Source: Streptomyces cadmiisoli (GTDB lineage: Bacteria > Actinomycetota > Actinomycetes > Streptomycetales > Streptomycetaceae). From it: a stretch of DNA of 64,000 bases. The stretch lies in contig NZ_CP030073.1 of NCBI RefSeq assembly GCF_003261055.1, forward strand, positions 9,176,001 through 9,240,000, read 5' to 3'. Below are positions 28,426 to 35,756 of the stretch, one piece after another. Both the position numbers and the translations under genes were made by a program. Numbering within the stretch: position 1 is the stretch's first letter; every line of letters starts with the position of its first letter. The notes beneath the pieces are model-generated. The model was not told the origin of the DNA and did not search any database. It was given only the letters and a program-made list of their open reading frames with translations.

Positions 28426-28701
28426 ATGCCTGACCCGGCAACCACCGGCACGCCGGGCCGCAAGCGCTACCGCTTCCGCGAGTACCACGTGACCGCCGCC
28501 GTGGACCCTATGGCCCTGCCCACCTTCGAGGCCGTCTGCGTCACCGGCGAAGACCACGACTGCGGCACCACCTCCGGCGAACTCCACGCCGAGGACGACC
28601 TGACCCGCTGGATCGCCGAGCACTGCGCCGAGACCGGCCACGACTTCTACCACCGCACCACCCGCGCTACCCTCCGGGCTGAACCCGGCGCCTGGCAGTA
28701 G
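28426..28701 (+). CDS. Small Cys/His protein, DUF7848-like
   Basis: The 91-residue protein starts with an ATG that overlaps the stop of the interrupted ORF, showing that the two were an operon. The pattern KRYRFREYHVTAAVDP, FEAVCVTGEDHDCGTTSGEL, LTRWIAEHCAETGHDFYHRT has the spaced Cys and His residues of the DUF7848 type, small actinobacterial proteins often next to XRE regulators. A metal site is plausible. With the IS upstream, its expression now depends on a promoter inside or downstream of the IS. Confidence 0.6.
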   Translation: MPDPATTGTPGRKRYRFREYHVTAAVDPMALPTFEAVCVTGEDHDCGTTSGELHAEDDLTRWIAEHCAETGHDFYHRTTRATLRAEPGAWQ

Positions 28702-28839
28702 CGGCCCCTCCGCCGCCCGTACGTCCTGACGGCAGTAGCGACGGCAACAACCACGGATCTCCCCGCTCACCCACGGACAACAGCGGAACGCAAAACCAGC
28801 GCTGACCAGCGAAGAAGCAGGTAGAGGGGTGCCGCGGAG

Positions 28840-29244
28840 CACAGGTACTATGTACTCGCCGGCAGCACGCCGATCTTGGTTCACAATTCCAATGGTTGCG
28901 GGGGGATTGCACTCGGACTTAGCGACGTCGATGGCGACTCTATGGACCTTCATGAATTTTCGGATTCGGTTGGCGCTAAGTCGTACCATGATTGGCCCTC
29001 TGCTGGTGATAAATGGGTCAGCGAGTTCAAGGGCTATGTCAATGACGGGAAGACGCCGATCCACTTCAACCTGAATGGCATTGACGACCCGGCGGCAGTC
29101 GCCCGCACCGGCAGGGGTCTGGATCCGATCTTCGATGGGCATGCGACTGGGTGGGAGCTAAGCTACATCCAGGACCCGAGCGCGTGGTCTCGCGTGACCT
29201 TCTACAGAAACGGAAGTCCCGTTGCCAACCCATTCGCTCCCTGA
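28840..29244 (+). CDS. Orphan toxin tip with remnant of a Hint domain
   Basis: The first 15 codons repeat the end of the Hint domain of the large RHS protein (YYVLAGSTPILVHNSNG against YYVLAGQTPVLVHNSNG). A different ~115-residue domain follows: DLHEFSDSVGAKSYHDWPSA, DKWVSEFKGYVNDG, IHFNLNGIDDPAAVARTGRG, ELSYIQDPSAWSRVTFYRNG. There is no start with a good ribosome site; TTG 28876 or ATG 28942 could be used, and a stop at 28822 closes the frame upstream. This is a displaced RHS toxin tip that could be re-joined to the shell by recombination in the shared Hint sequence. The toxin family is not recognised. Confidence 0.7.
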   Translation, partial: HRYYVLAGSTPILVHNSNGCGGIALGLSDVDGDSMDLHEFSDSVGAKSYHDWPSAGDKWVSEFKGYVNDGKTPIHFNLNGIDDPAAVARTGRGLDPIFDGHATGWELSYIQDPSAWSRVTFYRNGSPVANPFAP

Positions 29245-29656
29245 CGAGGAGTCACCACAGCCGACTGCGAGCCTTCCCATCTCCTTCGATCGGAAGTTCC
29301 GGCCATGGCGATACAGTGTCAGCCATTCTGAGCTCAAGCTGCGAAGCGTCGATCCAGCTTCCGTGCATGAGTTCATTGAAGTGACGTTCTACGGCGTCAT
29401 TGGAATGAAGCTGAAAACGGTGTACCAGCCGCTCACTATCGCCATTGCGGAGCCAGTGCAGGTCGAAGAGATGTTGAAATTCTCCGGCGTGCGAGAATCC
29501 CATGCCTCGCGCGTTCGTTGCTTGGCGCTGAAGTCGGACAGTGGCGACGGCCTTGTGGCGTGCCTCAGCTATAGCATCTGGTCACATCCCAGGGGCTCGG
29601 ATAACGACGCTCTGGGAGTGCCGCACCGGGATTCTGTGCTGATTCTTAGAACGTAG
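29222..29656 (+). CDS. Predicted immunity protein of the orphan toxin tip
   Basis: The ~144-residue protein overlaps the end of the orphan toxin by 23 bases, mirroring the overlap of the first toxin-immunity pair. It has a beta-rich body (FDRKFRPWRYSVSHSELKLR, FIEVTFYGVIGMKLKTVYQP, LTIAIAEPVQVEEM, VRCLALKSDSGDGLVACLSY). GC content is lower than average here. The start at TTG 29222 has GGAAG upstream; later starts are possible. There is no signal peptide. Retention of an intact immunity gene beside an inactive toxin tip fits protection against siblings that still carry that tip. Confidence 0.65.
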   Translation: MPTHSLPDEESPQPTASLPISFDRKFRPWRYSVSHSELKLRSVDPASVHEFIEVTFYGVIGMKLKTVYQPLTIAIAEPVQVEEMLKFSGVRESHASRVRCLALKSDSGDGLVACLSYSIWSHPRGSDNDALGVPHRDSVLILRT

Positions 29657-29660
29657 CGGA

Positions 29661-29691
29661 GAGCCCCGCCGGAAGGTATCCGGCGGGGCTC
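29661..29691 (+). terminator. Perfect hairpin terminator
   Basis: Thirteen-base perfect arms (29661-29673 and 29679-29691; GAGCCCCGCCGGA and its complement) flank an AGGTA loop and are followed by TTTGG. It starts four bases after the immunity-gene stop. Confidence 0.8.
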
Positions 29692-29700
29692 TTTGGTCTC

Positions 29701-29733
29701 TTGACGGCAACGGTTGACGGCAACGTCAGCGGA
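29701..29733. repeat. Direct repeat at the integrase 3' end, right copy
   Basis: Second copy of the doubled TGACGGCAACG unit described at 24251-24282, again covering the end of an integrase frame. One base is inserted relative to the left copy. Confidence 0.55.
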
Positions 29734-29888
29734 GAGGTGCTGCACAGAGTGGTGGATCGCCGCCATCATCCGTCTGCGCGAAGCCTTCTGACGGGTCGCT
29801 CAGGGCTGCGCTGAGGGCATCGATCGCTTGACGCTGGAGGCGGAGGCGAACGTGGGAGTACACCGTGGCGGTGACACCGATGTGGGCA
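29726..29888 (-). pseudogene. Integrase 3'-end remnant, second copy
   Basis: It reads AHIGVTATVYSHVRLRLQRQ, AIDALSAALSDP to the stop at 29726. The Tyr of VYSH is the nucleophile position. The frame is intact here, unlike the copy at 24275-24768. Upstream it is cut by a plus-strand transposase fragment at about 29888. Confidence 0.7.
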
Positions 29889-30256
29889 TCCTCGCGGTCA
29901 TGGTCACCCCCGCCTCGACGGGGGACCGGGACGCCGCCCAGGATCTTCTGGCTCAGGCCACGAGGCGGCATCACCGGCTCATGCGCGGGTGGGCGGACAG
30001 CGGATACACCGGCATGCTGGTGGGCTGGTGCGCAACCGTCCTGAACCTGATGCTCACAGTCATCCGCCGCAGCGACGACCAGAAAGGCTTCGTCGTGCTG
30101 CCCAAAAGGTGGATCGTTGAGCGGACCTTCGCCTGGCTGACCCGCTCCCGGCGCCTGACTTGCGACTACGAACGGCTGGCCGCGTCGTCGGAAGCGATGA
30201 TCCTGTGGTCGATGACCACGGTCATGACCCGCCGCCTCGCCCATCACCCAAGGTGA
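29885..30256 (+). pseudogene. IS5-family transposase, C-terminal half
   Basis: About 120 residues of a DDE transposase remain: ILAVMVTPASTGDRDAAQDL, MRGWADSGYTGMLVGW with one Asp, KGFVVLPKRWIVERTFAWLT with the Glu. The N-terminal half and first Asp are missing. The break abuts the integrase fragment. The adjoining minus-strand accessory ORF overlaps its end. Confidence 0.75.
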
Positions 30257-30722
30257 ATCGGCCCGGCACCGGCTCGTGCGCCCATCCCCGCGCAACGAGC
30301 CGCTTGAGCTTGCACCGCACACCCTCAACTTTCGCCGGAACCACCTCCAGCCCCGACAAGACTGTGATCTCCCGGCAGTTCAGTGGCTCACCACCGGTGG
30401 TCCGGCGCTCGGCCAGCAGGCCCATGACCTGTTGATACTCCGGCGCCAGCACCTCGGCCGACAGCCCCTCCCGCCAGACCGGAACCAGCGACCCGGGCTT
30501 CACCACCGCCGGCGTCCTGGCCCTGTTCCCCTCCGGCGTCATCCCCGCCGCAGCCTGCTGATCTGCCGTTTCACGAGCGTCCCACACCTCGCCGACCCGC
30601 CTGCGGGCAACCAGCCACCCGTCCCACTGCGACTGCGCCGCCTCCAACTCGGCCAGCAACTCCTCCACCCGCTTCCGGGCCGCACGCTCCCGCTCCTCCA
30701 GAAGCCCCAGCACCGACACCAT
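30222..30722 (-). CDS. Transposon-associated winged-helix-like accessory protein
   Basis: The protein has 166 residues from the ATG at 30722, which has a strong GGAGG site; a longer in-frame start is unlikely. The N-terminal coiled coil (SVLGLLEERERAARKRVEEL) is followed by a linker. A C-terminal DNA-binding-like part reads LAPEYQQVMGLLAERRTTGG, LSGLEVVPAKVEGVRCKLKR, LVARGWAHEPVPGRFTL. I recall this family beside IS transposases in Streptomyces, where it probably assists DNA binding. A truncated relative lies at 35701-36177. It overlaps the end of the transposase fragment on the other strand. Confidence 0.65.
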   Translation of the reverse strand: MVSVLGLLEERERAARKRVEELLAELEAAQSQWDGWLVARRRVGEVWDARETADQQAAAGMTPEGNRARTPAVVKPGSLVPVWREGLSAEVLAPEYQQVMGLLAERRTTGGEPLNCREITVLSGLEVVPAKVEGVRCKLKRLVARGWAHEPVPGRFTLGDGRGGGS

Positions 30723-30847
30723 CACACACCTCCAGCACGCCACCTCCACGGACGCACCGGACCTACCTCACCCACCCCGGCACTACGCCTGACCAGCACA
30801 AACCCAGCCCCACACTCGGTTTCGAGAAGCCCTCTGAGGCGTCAGGT

Positions 30848-31171
30848 TCAGGCCCAGAAGGCGTCGGTGACGGTGATCTGGGGTTCGGCGTGGCGGCGGA
30901 TGAAGGTGAAGATGAGCCAGCCGCGGCCGCCGGCAAGGTCGGCGATGTGTGGTCCGCCGGGGTTGGTCGAGGCCAGGGGGCGGATGGTGATCCAGTGCGG
31001 GAGGGAGGCGTCGGCGTCGATACCTCGGTGGTAGGGGTCGGTGGCCGTGATCAGTTCGGCACGTGCTGCCAGGACCAGTTGCTTGGCGTCCGCGGGCATG
31101 TGCTCGAACTCGTTGCGAGCTTCGACTGTCCAGTCCATCTGCCAGGGTGGTTGTGGGAACTCGTCGTTCAC
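30848..31171 (-). CDS. RelE/ParE-like toxin of a type II system
   Basis: The ~107-residue basic protein has TVEARNEFEHMPADAKQLVL (the alpha-helical hairpin of RelE-fold toxins), then strands HWITIRPLASTNPGGPHIAD, GWLIFTFIRRHAEPQITVTD. The start chosen is GTG 31171, overlapping the stop of the DUF6247 gene by GTGA; the longer open frame runs antisense through that gene. RelE-fold toxins cleave mRNA on the ribosome, although key basic residues cannot be verified here. It is the last gene of a three-gene operon with DUF6247 and a Phd/YefM antitoxin. Confidence 0.7.
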   Translation of the reverse strand: MNDEFPQPPWQMDWTVEARNEFEHMPADAKQLVLAARAELITATDPYHRGIDADASLPHWITIRPLASTNPGGPHIADLAGGRGWLIFTFIRRHAEPQITVTDAFWA

Positions 31172-31521
31172 CGGCCGGGCTCCGCCGTGGCGGCCTGGCG
31201 CCTGAGCCTGCTGTACTGGGCCAGGAGCGCGGCGGATTCCTCGGGGTCGTCGCACCTTGCCGCCCGGGTCTCGAGGTCGGCCAGGTGCGCTTCGAGGCGG
31301 GGGTCGCGGGCGATGGCGTACTGGGTCCACCACAGGTGCATGAAGGCGGGCACCGGGGTGAGGTTGAAGGCGTCTGCGATCGCGCGGCGCCAGTGGGCCT
31401 CGAAGTCCGGCAGCAGGTGTGGGGCGTGCTCCTGGATGGCCAGCCTCAGGGCTTGGGGCGTGCGTTCGGGCATCGGCGGTACCCGGCGGGGGCCGTCGGA
31501 GTGGAGGGGCTGCGCTGTCAT
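31168..31521 (-). CDS. DUF6247 family protein of the toxin-antitoxin operon
   Basis: The 117-residue helical protein carries QALRLAIQEHAPHLLPDFEA and HWRRAIADAFNLTPVPAFMH, which I associate with DUF6247, commonly encoded between a prevent-host-death antitoxin and a RelE-type toxin in Streptomyces. It may be a chaperone or third component. It begins 35 bases after the antitoxin and ends in a GTGA overlap with the toxin, so all three are probably co-translated. No DNA-binding motif is obvious. Confidence 0.7.
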   Translation of the reverse strand: MTAQPLHSDGPRRVPPMPERTPQALRLAIQEHAPHLLPDFEAHWRRAIADAFNLTPVPAFMHLWWTQYAIARDPRLEAHLADLETRAARCDDPEESAALLAQYSRLRRQAATAEPGR

Positions 31522-31555
31522 GGCGGAATGGCTCCTGGTCTGCGGGTCCGGCGTC

Positions 31556-31753
31556 TCAGGCCGCGTTCCGGTCGGCGTCGGAAGCCTGCGGGTGCTGCGC
31601 GATGTACTGCTCGAACCATTCGGCGGGTACGAGGTACGCGAGAGTCTTGCCCCGGCGGGTGATCGCGGCGGGCTCGCCGGCGATCCGGGTGCGATCGAGG
31701 ATCTCGCCCATCTGCTTGCGGAGATCGATGGTCGAGTATGTCTTCGGCTCCAT
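31556..31753 (-). CDS. Phd/YefM-type antitoxin
   Basis: The 65-residue antitoxin has the family's N-terminal DNA-binding dimer fold (STIDLRKQMGEILDRTRIAG, AITRRGKTLAYLVPAEWFEQ) and a short disordered C-terminus that would wrap the toxin. It is first in the operon, as expected for autoregulation. AT-rich sequence upstream (about 31765-31790, CTATCACAACTATCATAG) contains a repeated TATCA motif and may be the operator. Confidence 0.85.
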   Translation of the reverse strand: MEPKTYSTIDLRKQMGEILDRTRIAGEPAAITRRGKTLAYLVPAEWFEQYIAQHPQASDADRNAA

Positions 31754-31763
31754 GGCCCCAGCC

Positions 31764-31790
31764 TACCTCAACTATGATAGTTGTGATAGC
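31764..31790 (-). promoter_or_regulatory. Possible operator of the toxin-antitoxin operon
   Basis: Directly upstream of the antitoxin the sequence turns AT-rich and holds two copies of ACTAT/GATAGT type half-sites (ACTATGATAGTTGTGATAGC on the plus strand), an imperfect palindrome. Phd/YefM dimers bind such sites in related systems. The assignment is by position and symmetry only. Confidence 0.45.
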
Positions 31791-31799
31791 TGGCTTCGA

Positions 31800-32380
31800 G
31801 GTGAGGCGCGTTCGGTACGGCCGTGGACAGCCCGCGTGTCGACCTGTGGCAAGCCGGGGTGTCGGTTGGGTGCTTTGAGTGGCTACTGGCGGTGCACGCC
31901 TTGTGGCAGCGCAGCGGCGTCCGACGTTTTGCTGACGCACCGCTCGACCGCGCTTCGGCAGTGGAACTGGGCCTTGCCGAAGGCCGGGGGACGGCCTCCG
32001 GCAAGGCCTCGCTGCCTGCGGTGACCCGCTGGTCGTCGCGCTGTGTCTACGGTGGTCGTCGTGTGAACGACGGCGATATTCCCCAACAGCGGTGTCGGAG
32101 ACTTCCCCATGGGGATCGCGGCGCTGCGTCTGCGCGACCAGGGGGACGTCAATCTTCCCCGGCCCGCCCGACTACTGCCGGATCCTGCGGGGCGTGGCGG
32201 ACTGTCAGGGATGAGCGCAGCTCACCGCGGTAGCGGCGCCGCAGGCGTCCTTGGCCGGCTGCCAGGGCCCGGGACACTGACCGGGCGGGCGGGCCGCCCT
32301 CAGCTTCCCCACGCACTCGAACGCATGCCAGGGGAAAGTGGCGGAGCACCTGGGGAATTGCGCGGTCGCTGACACGTCGA
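31800..32380. other. Intergenic region without a supported gene
   Basis: Several overlapping frames are open on both strands. None has coherent protein character or a ribosome site. It lies between the toxin-antitoxin operon and the TGCGCA repeat region. Confidence 0.45.
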
Positions 32381-32393
32381 ACTCGGCTCCGAT

Positions 32394-33291
32394 TGCGCAG
32401 CGGCACGCGTTGGGCGAATCGGTGTCGGGGATTGAGGAACTGCGCAGGTCTCGTTTGCGCACGGTGGGCGTTGTCGGAGTCTGTTGCGCGGCCATACGTC
32501 AACACAGGACTGCGCATTGGCTGCCGAGTCGGCTGTGTCGGCTGGGGTGGACACAGTGGCCGGCTTGTTCGGAGGATCGGCGGTATCCGTTGTGCGTGCC
32601 GGTGGCACCCTGCCGAGGGTGACGGTACCGGCTGCGGTCGCGGTGAGGAGGGCCAGGCGCGACGGGCGTAGCCTGCGCCTCGTCGTGCTTAGCTCGGCAT
32701 CTGCGGCCTCGGAGCGGAAGTACGGGTTGCCGGGCGTGCTTGCCAAGCGACACGGTCACACTCCTGGGGCAGAACTTGCGCTTCTGACCTGCCGCCTGGC
32801 AGTACCAGTGTGGTCCGACCTGACCATCGACCGTGGGCCCCCGACCAAGGTATCGATGGGGACACAAAACGGCGGGTGGGCCTGTGGTCGGGCCGACCAG
32901 CGGTGTCCGTGGCACGGGGTGGGAGTGAGTGGACGGCCGTCGCGTAGGCGGCGGGGGTGGGGATCCGGTCGGAGCGAGGCTCGGGCGATCACGGGGAGGG
33001 GACGGTTCGGCTGCGCACCGGCCTCAGGCCGTGGTCGTGGAAGCCCGCTTGTGCCCAACTCCGCTAACTGCGCAGCCCTTTTGGTGGTGGTGGCTCCCGG
33101 CGGTGCGCAGCTGGCTGCGCAGGTCGGCTGCGCAGGTCGGGTGTGCAGGGTCGGGGCTCGTTGCGCAGCTGCCTGCCGGTGTTGGGCTGCGGGGAATCCC
33201 CGGGTGCTTGCGCAGTGGAAGGCTTGCGCAGTGGAGTGCCGGCGTGGTTGCGCAATCGTGGTTGCGCACCGGGGCTGTGGTCGGGCCGACC
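32394..33291. repeat. TGCGCA iteron-like array and GGTCGG palindromes (putative origin or partition region)
   Basis: TGCGCA, mostly as (C/T)TGCGCA(G/C), starts at 32394, 32441, 32456, 32511, 33012, 33069, 33104, 33116, 33129, 33162, 33209, 33225, 33249 and 33263: 14 copies, ten of them within 257 bp. GTGGTCGGGCCGACCA, a 6-bp-arm palindrome, occurs at 32886-32898 and 33279-33291 (core coordinates). No credible gene occupies this stretch. It lies upstream of a plasmid-type winged-helix gene (33502), which suggests replication-initiator, partition or operator sites. The function is inference. Confidence 0.6.
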
Positions 33292-33501
33292 ATGGCCCGA
33301 CCATGGCGGTCTTGTGTGGTTGTTGCTGGATTGTGTCCGGTGGTCGGGGCTGGTGGTCGTCGGTGTGGTCGGGGTCGTCGGGTGCGCTGAAGGGATGAAT
33401 CTCTCCCACGCTTCTTTGTTCAGTGGTCGCCGCAACTTCGTGTCTGCCCCTTTGCTGCAGACCTGTGGCGGCCGGGTGTTCGTGGCTGGTGGGGGAGTGC
33501 G

Positions 33502-35007
33502 GTGACTGGTTTCGGGGTGGGGGTTCGTCGTGGGGTGATGGCGGCGGACCGGTCCACCCGGTCCGCCCGGTCCGCGCCGTCTGCCCGGTTCACTCAGGTC
33601 GCCAATGCCCTGTTCCGTGACTGTGGGCTTTCGTTTCGGGCGAAGGGGATTTTCGGTTTCCTCAGTACCCATGTGGTCGGTTGGCGGGTCACGGTTGCTG
33701 ACCTGGTGGGTGTGGGGCCTGATGGGCGGGATGCGGTGCGTGCTGGTGTGAGTGAGCTGGAGAGGTTCGGCTATCTGGTCCGTGAGCAGGTGCGGTGCGA
33801 TGACGGGACGCTCGGCGGGATCGTCTACTCGATCACGGACCGGCCGGCCCTCCGTAATGCCGGGCTCACGCAGGCGACCAGCTGGCCGTCCGTGTCGGTG
33901 TCCGGGTCGTCGAGTCGGGCGGGGGCCGGTTCCGAGGCGGGGATACGGCGTGGGGTGATGGCGGCGGACCGGTTCACGCAGATCGCGAACGGCCTGTTCC
34001 GCGACCCCCGGCTTTCGTTCAAGGCGCAGGGTCTGTTCGGGTTGATCAGTACGCACCGGGACGGCTGGCGGATCAGCGTGGCGGACCTGGCGCGCCGCGG
34101 CCGTGACGGTGAGGCAGCCGTCAGGAGCGGCCTCAAGGAACTGGAGAAGCACGGCTTCCTGCGCCGGGGACGTGAGCGCCGTCCGGACGGCACGCTCGGT
34201 GCGGCCACTTACGTCCTCACCGATCTGCCCGGTCAGCAACGTGGCAGGTCGCAGCCGATGTCGGGTTTTCCACCGGTGGGTGACCCGACGTCGGCTGACC
34301 ACCTCACTAAGAACACCATCGGAAAGAACACCACGAAGCAGAAGACCACACCCCTCCGTCCCTGCGCCCGCGGCCACGCCGCAACGCACGCGGCGACCGG
34401 CAAGCCCGTCCCCGCAGCGTCTGCGCCGCCCGGGCCGCGGGCGGACGCGATGCATCCGGGTATCCGGCTGCTCCTCGACATCGGAGCCCGCTGTCCGGAT
34501 CTCCTGCTGACCGGGCAGGTGCTGACGGATCAGGGCCGTGTGATCACCGCGATGATGGAGGCCGGCTGGAACACCGAGCAGTTACGCCACGTCATCACCC
34601 ACCGGCCGTTGCCGGACCGGGTCCGCACCACGGTAGGCGCGATCATCGCCGCCCGGCTGCGCGCTGCCCACGCCTATCCGCCGCCGCCCCTTGCGGACAG
34701 CCGGCACCACGACGGCGACGCCCCGGGAGACGAGGCGACCGCCGGACCAGTGTCCGAGCGGTCCTCCCCGGCGCCCCCTTCCCGCACGGTGGTCGCGGCC
34801 CTGGCGTACCGGGCGCTGGTGGAGTGCTCCGGCTGCGGCGCGCCCGCAACGGCACCGGGGGAGAGTCTGTGCCCGTCCTGCTTGGGCTGGCCGCTGTGCC
34901 GCACCTGCCCCGGACCCACACCACGGCGCGCACACCCCGACAACAACGGCCGCTGCAACGCCTGCGTCACCGCGCAAGCCGTCCTCCTGGCGGGAAGCCG
35001 ATCATGA
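33502..35007 (+). CDS. Plasmid-type winged-helix protein with duplicated N-terminal domain and C-terminal Cys motifs
   Basis: The 501-residue protein has two tandem copies of a winged-helix domain, residues ~10-125 and ~150-255. Each begins RRGVMAADR and has LSF(R/K)A(K/Q)G, FG..STH..GWR, VADL and DGTLG. A linker with Lys/Thr runs follows (NTIGKNTTKQKTT). A conserved helical domain follows (HPGIRLLLDIGARCPDLLLT, VITAMMEAGWNTEQLRHVIT). A Cys-rich end (CSGCGAP, CPSCL, CRTCPGP, CNACV) may bind zinc. Related single-winged-helix proteins are common on Streptomyces linear plasmids and chromosome arms and resemble replication initiators. A GGGGGAG site precedes the GTG. The iteron region upstream supports a DNA-binding replication or regulatory role. 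Confidence 0.7.
   Translation: MTGFGVGVRRGVMAADRSTRSARSAPSARFTQVANALFRDCGLSFRAKGIFGFLSTHVVGWRVTVADLVGVGPDGRDAVRAGVSELERFGYLVREQVRCDDGTLGGIVYSITDRPALRNAGLTQATSWPSVSVSGSSSRAGAGSEAGIRRGVMAADRFTQIANGLFRDPRLSFKAQGLFGLISTHRDGWRISVADLARRGRDGEAAVRSGLKELEKHGFLRRGRERRPDGTLGAATYVLTDLPGQQRGRSQPMSGFPPVGDPTSADHLTKNTIGKNTTKQKTTPLRPCARGHAATHAATGKPVPAASAPPGPRADAMHPGIRLLLDIGARCPDLLLTGQVLTDQGRVITAMMEAGWNTEQLRHVITHRPLPDRVRTTVGAIIAARLRAAHAYPPPPLADSRHHDGDAPGDEATAGPVSERSSPAPPSRTVVAALAYRALVECSGCGAPATAPGESLCPSCLGWPLCRTCPGPTPRRAHPDNNGRCNACVTAQAVLLAGSRS
34434..34486. repeat. Segment of the winged-helix gene repeated at 41464-41516
   Basis: The stretch encoding ADAMHPGIRLLLDIG recurs with few differences seven kb away, where it joins a transposase fragment to a resolvase fragment. 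It marks a recombination endpoint between copies of this gene. Confidence 0.6.
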
Positions 35008-35286
35008 CCGCCGGTGCTTTGCGGTTGGACGGGATTTCTGTGGAACGAGGGGGTCTTCGACCTCATCGGCGGCGACGGGGAGATCCCGCAGGAGGCGAAC
35101 AGCAGCAAGGGGGTTCGGCCTCTCGCCGGGCTCCATGCTCGTGCGACCACGGCGACTGTGTGATGGGCGCCCTGGCCCTGTGCGCCCGTGCGGGTTCTGG
35201 GGACTGGGGTGGTAGCCGGCTGCTTCTCTCCGGTCACTGCGGATGTTGCATCCGCTCCTGACCTGTCGGGTAGAGGTGGGGGAATC

Positions 35287-35756
35287 GTGGTTCTGAAAAG
35301 GCTGGCCGTCATGGGGGCGGTCGTCGGGCTCGTCATGGGCCTGACCGGCACGTCGGCGAGCGCGGTGCCGCAGAAGACGCTGTTTTCGAACGCCGCCGCG
35401 CCGCTTTGGCGCTGTTTGGACTTCCGTGCCGACCTCGGCCCGTATGTCGTCGAATGCAACTACTCGACCTGCCAGGAGTGGTACTGGAACGACGAGTACG
35501 GGTACAACGCGCTCCGGCAGAAGGCAACCGGTCTGTGCCTCGTGTCGCGCAACGGCCGGGCCGCCATGAAGCCCTGTGCCGCCGGCGACGACGCAGGCTG
35601 TGGCTGTTCGACGACTCACCCGGTGAAGCCGGTGCCACGATCAGGAATGCGGCCGGCAGCAAGTGCCTGGCCCGGATGGCGAACGACCTGGTCATCACGA
35701 CTACGTGTACCGGAGGTCCTTCTCAGCGCTGGCATATCCTGTGGATCCCTGCTTAG
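35287..35756 (+). pseudogene. Secreted ricin-type beta-trefoil lectin, frameshifted
   Basis: GTG 35287 follows a GAGGTGGGGG site. A signal peptide (LAVMGAVVGLVMGLTGTSAS) precedes a short beta-trefoil: LWRCLDFRADLGPYVVECN, CQEWYWNDEYGYNALRQKAT, GLCLVSRNGRAAMKPC. After a one-base shift near 35598 the fold continues in another frame (LWLFDDSPGEAGATIRNAAG, SKCLARMANDLVITTTC, GGPSQRWHI) to the stop at 35756. QxW-type lectin signatures (CQEW, SQRW) are visible. The complete protein would be a ~155-residue exported carbohydrate-binding protein. Confidence 0.75.

Larger units (their letters stand above)
26663..28433 (+). pseudogene. Small ORF interrupted by an IS (two exact halves)
   Basis: The left half starts at GTG 26663 (TKPRSDADRMRRRELYDAAA) and reaches codon 28, TTA at 26744-26746, where the IS begins. 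The right half resumes after a second TTA (28143-28145) in the correct frame with LPWTTPDGRPCYLSTDGRGY and ends at 28433. Removing the IS and one TTA restores a 123-residue protein, probably helical at its end (LASRLVEALTDALWVAESRG). Small proteins like this follow XRE regulators in Streptomyces mobile elements. The start of the next gene overlaps its stop. The insertion is clean and therefore probably recent. Confidence 0.8.

Noticed and set aside
32484..33398. 304-codon plus-strand open frame through the TGCGCA region
   Set aside because: No ribosome site or domain, and the residue composition (runs of Gly, Arg, Cys, Trp) is that of random GC-rich DNA. The iterated TGCGCA sites explain its Cys/Ala pattern.
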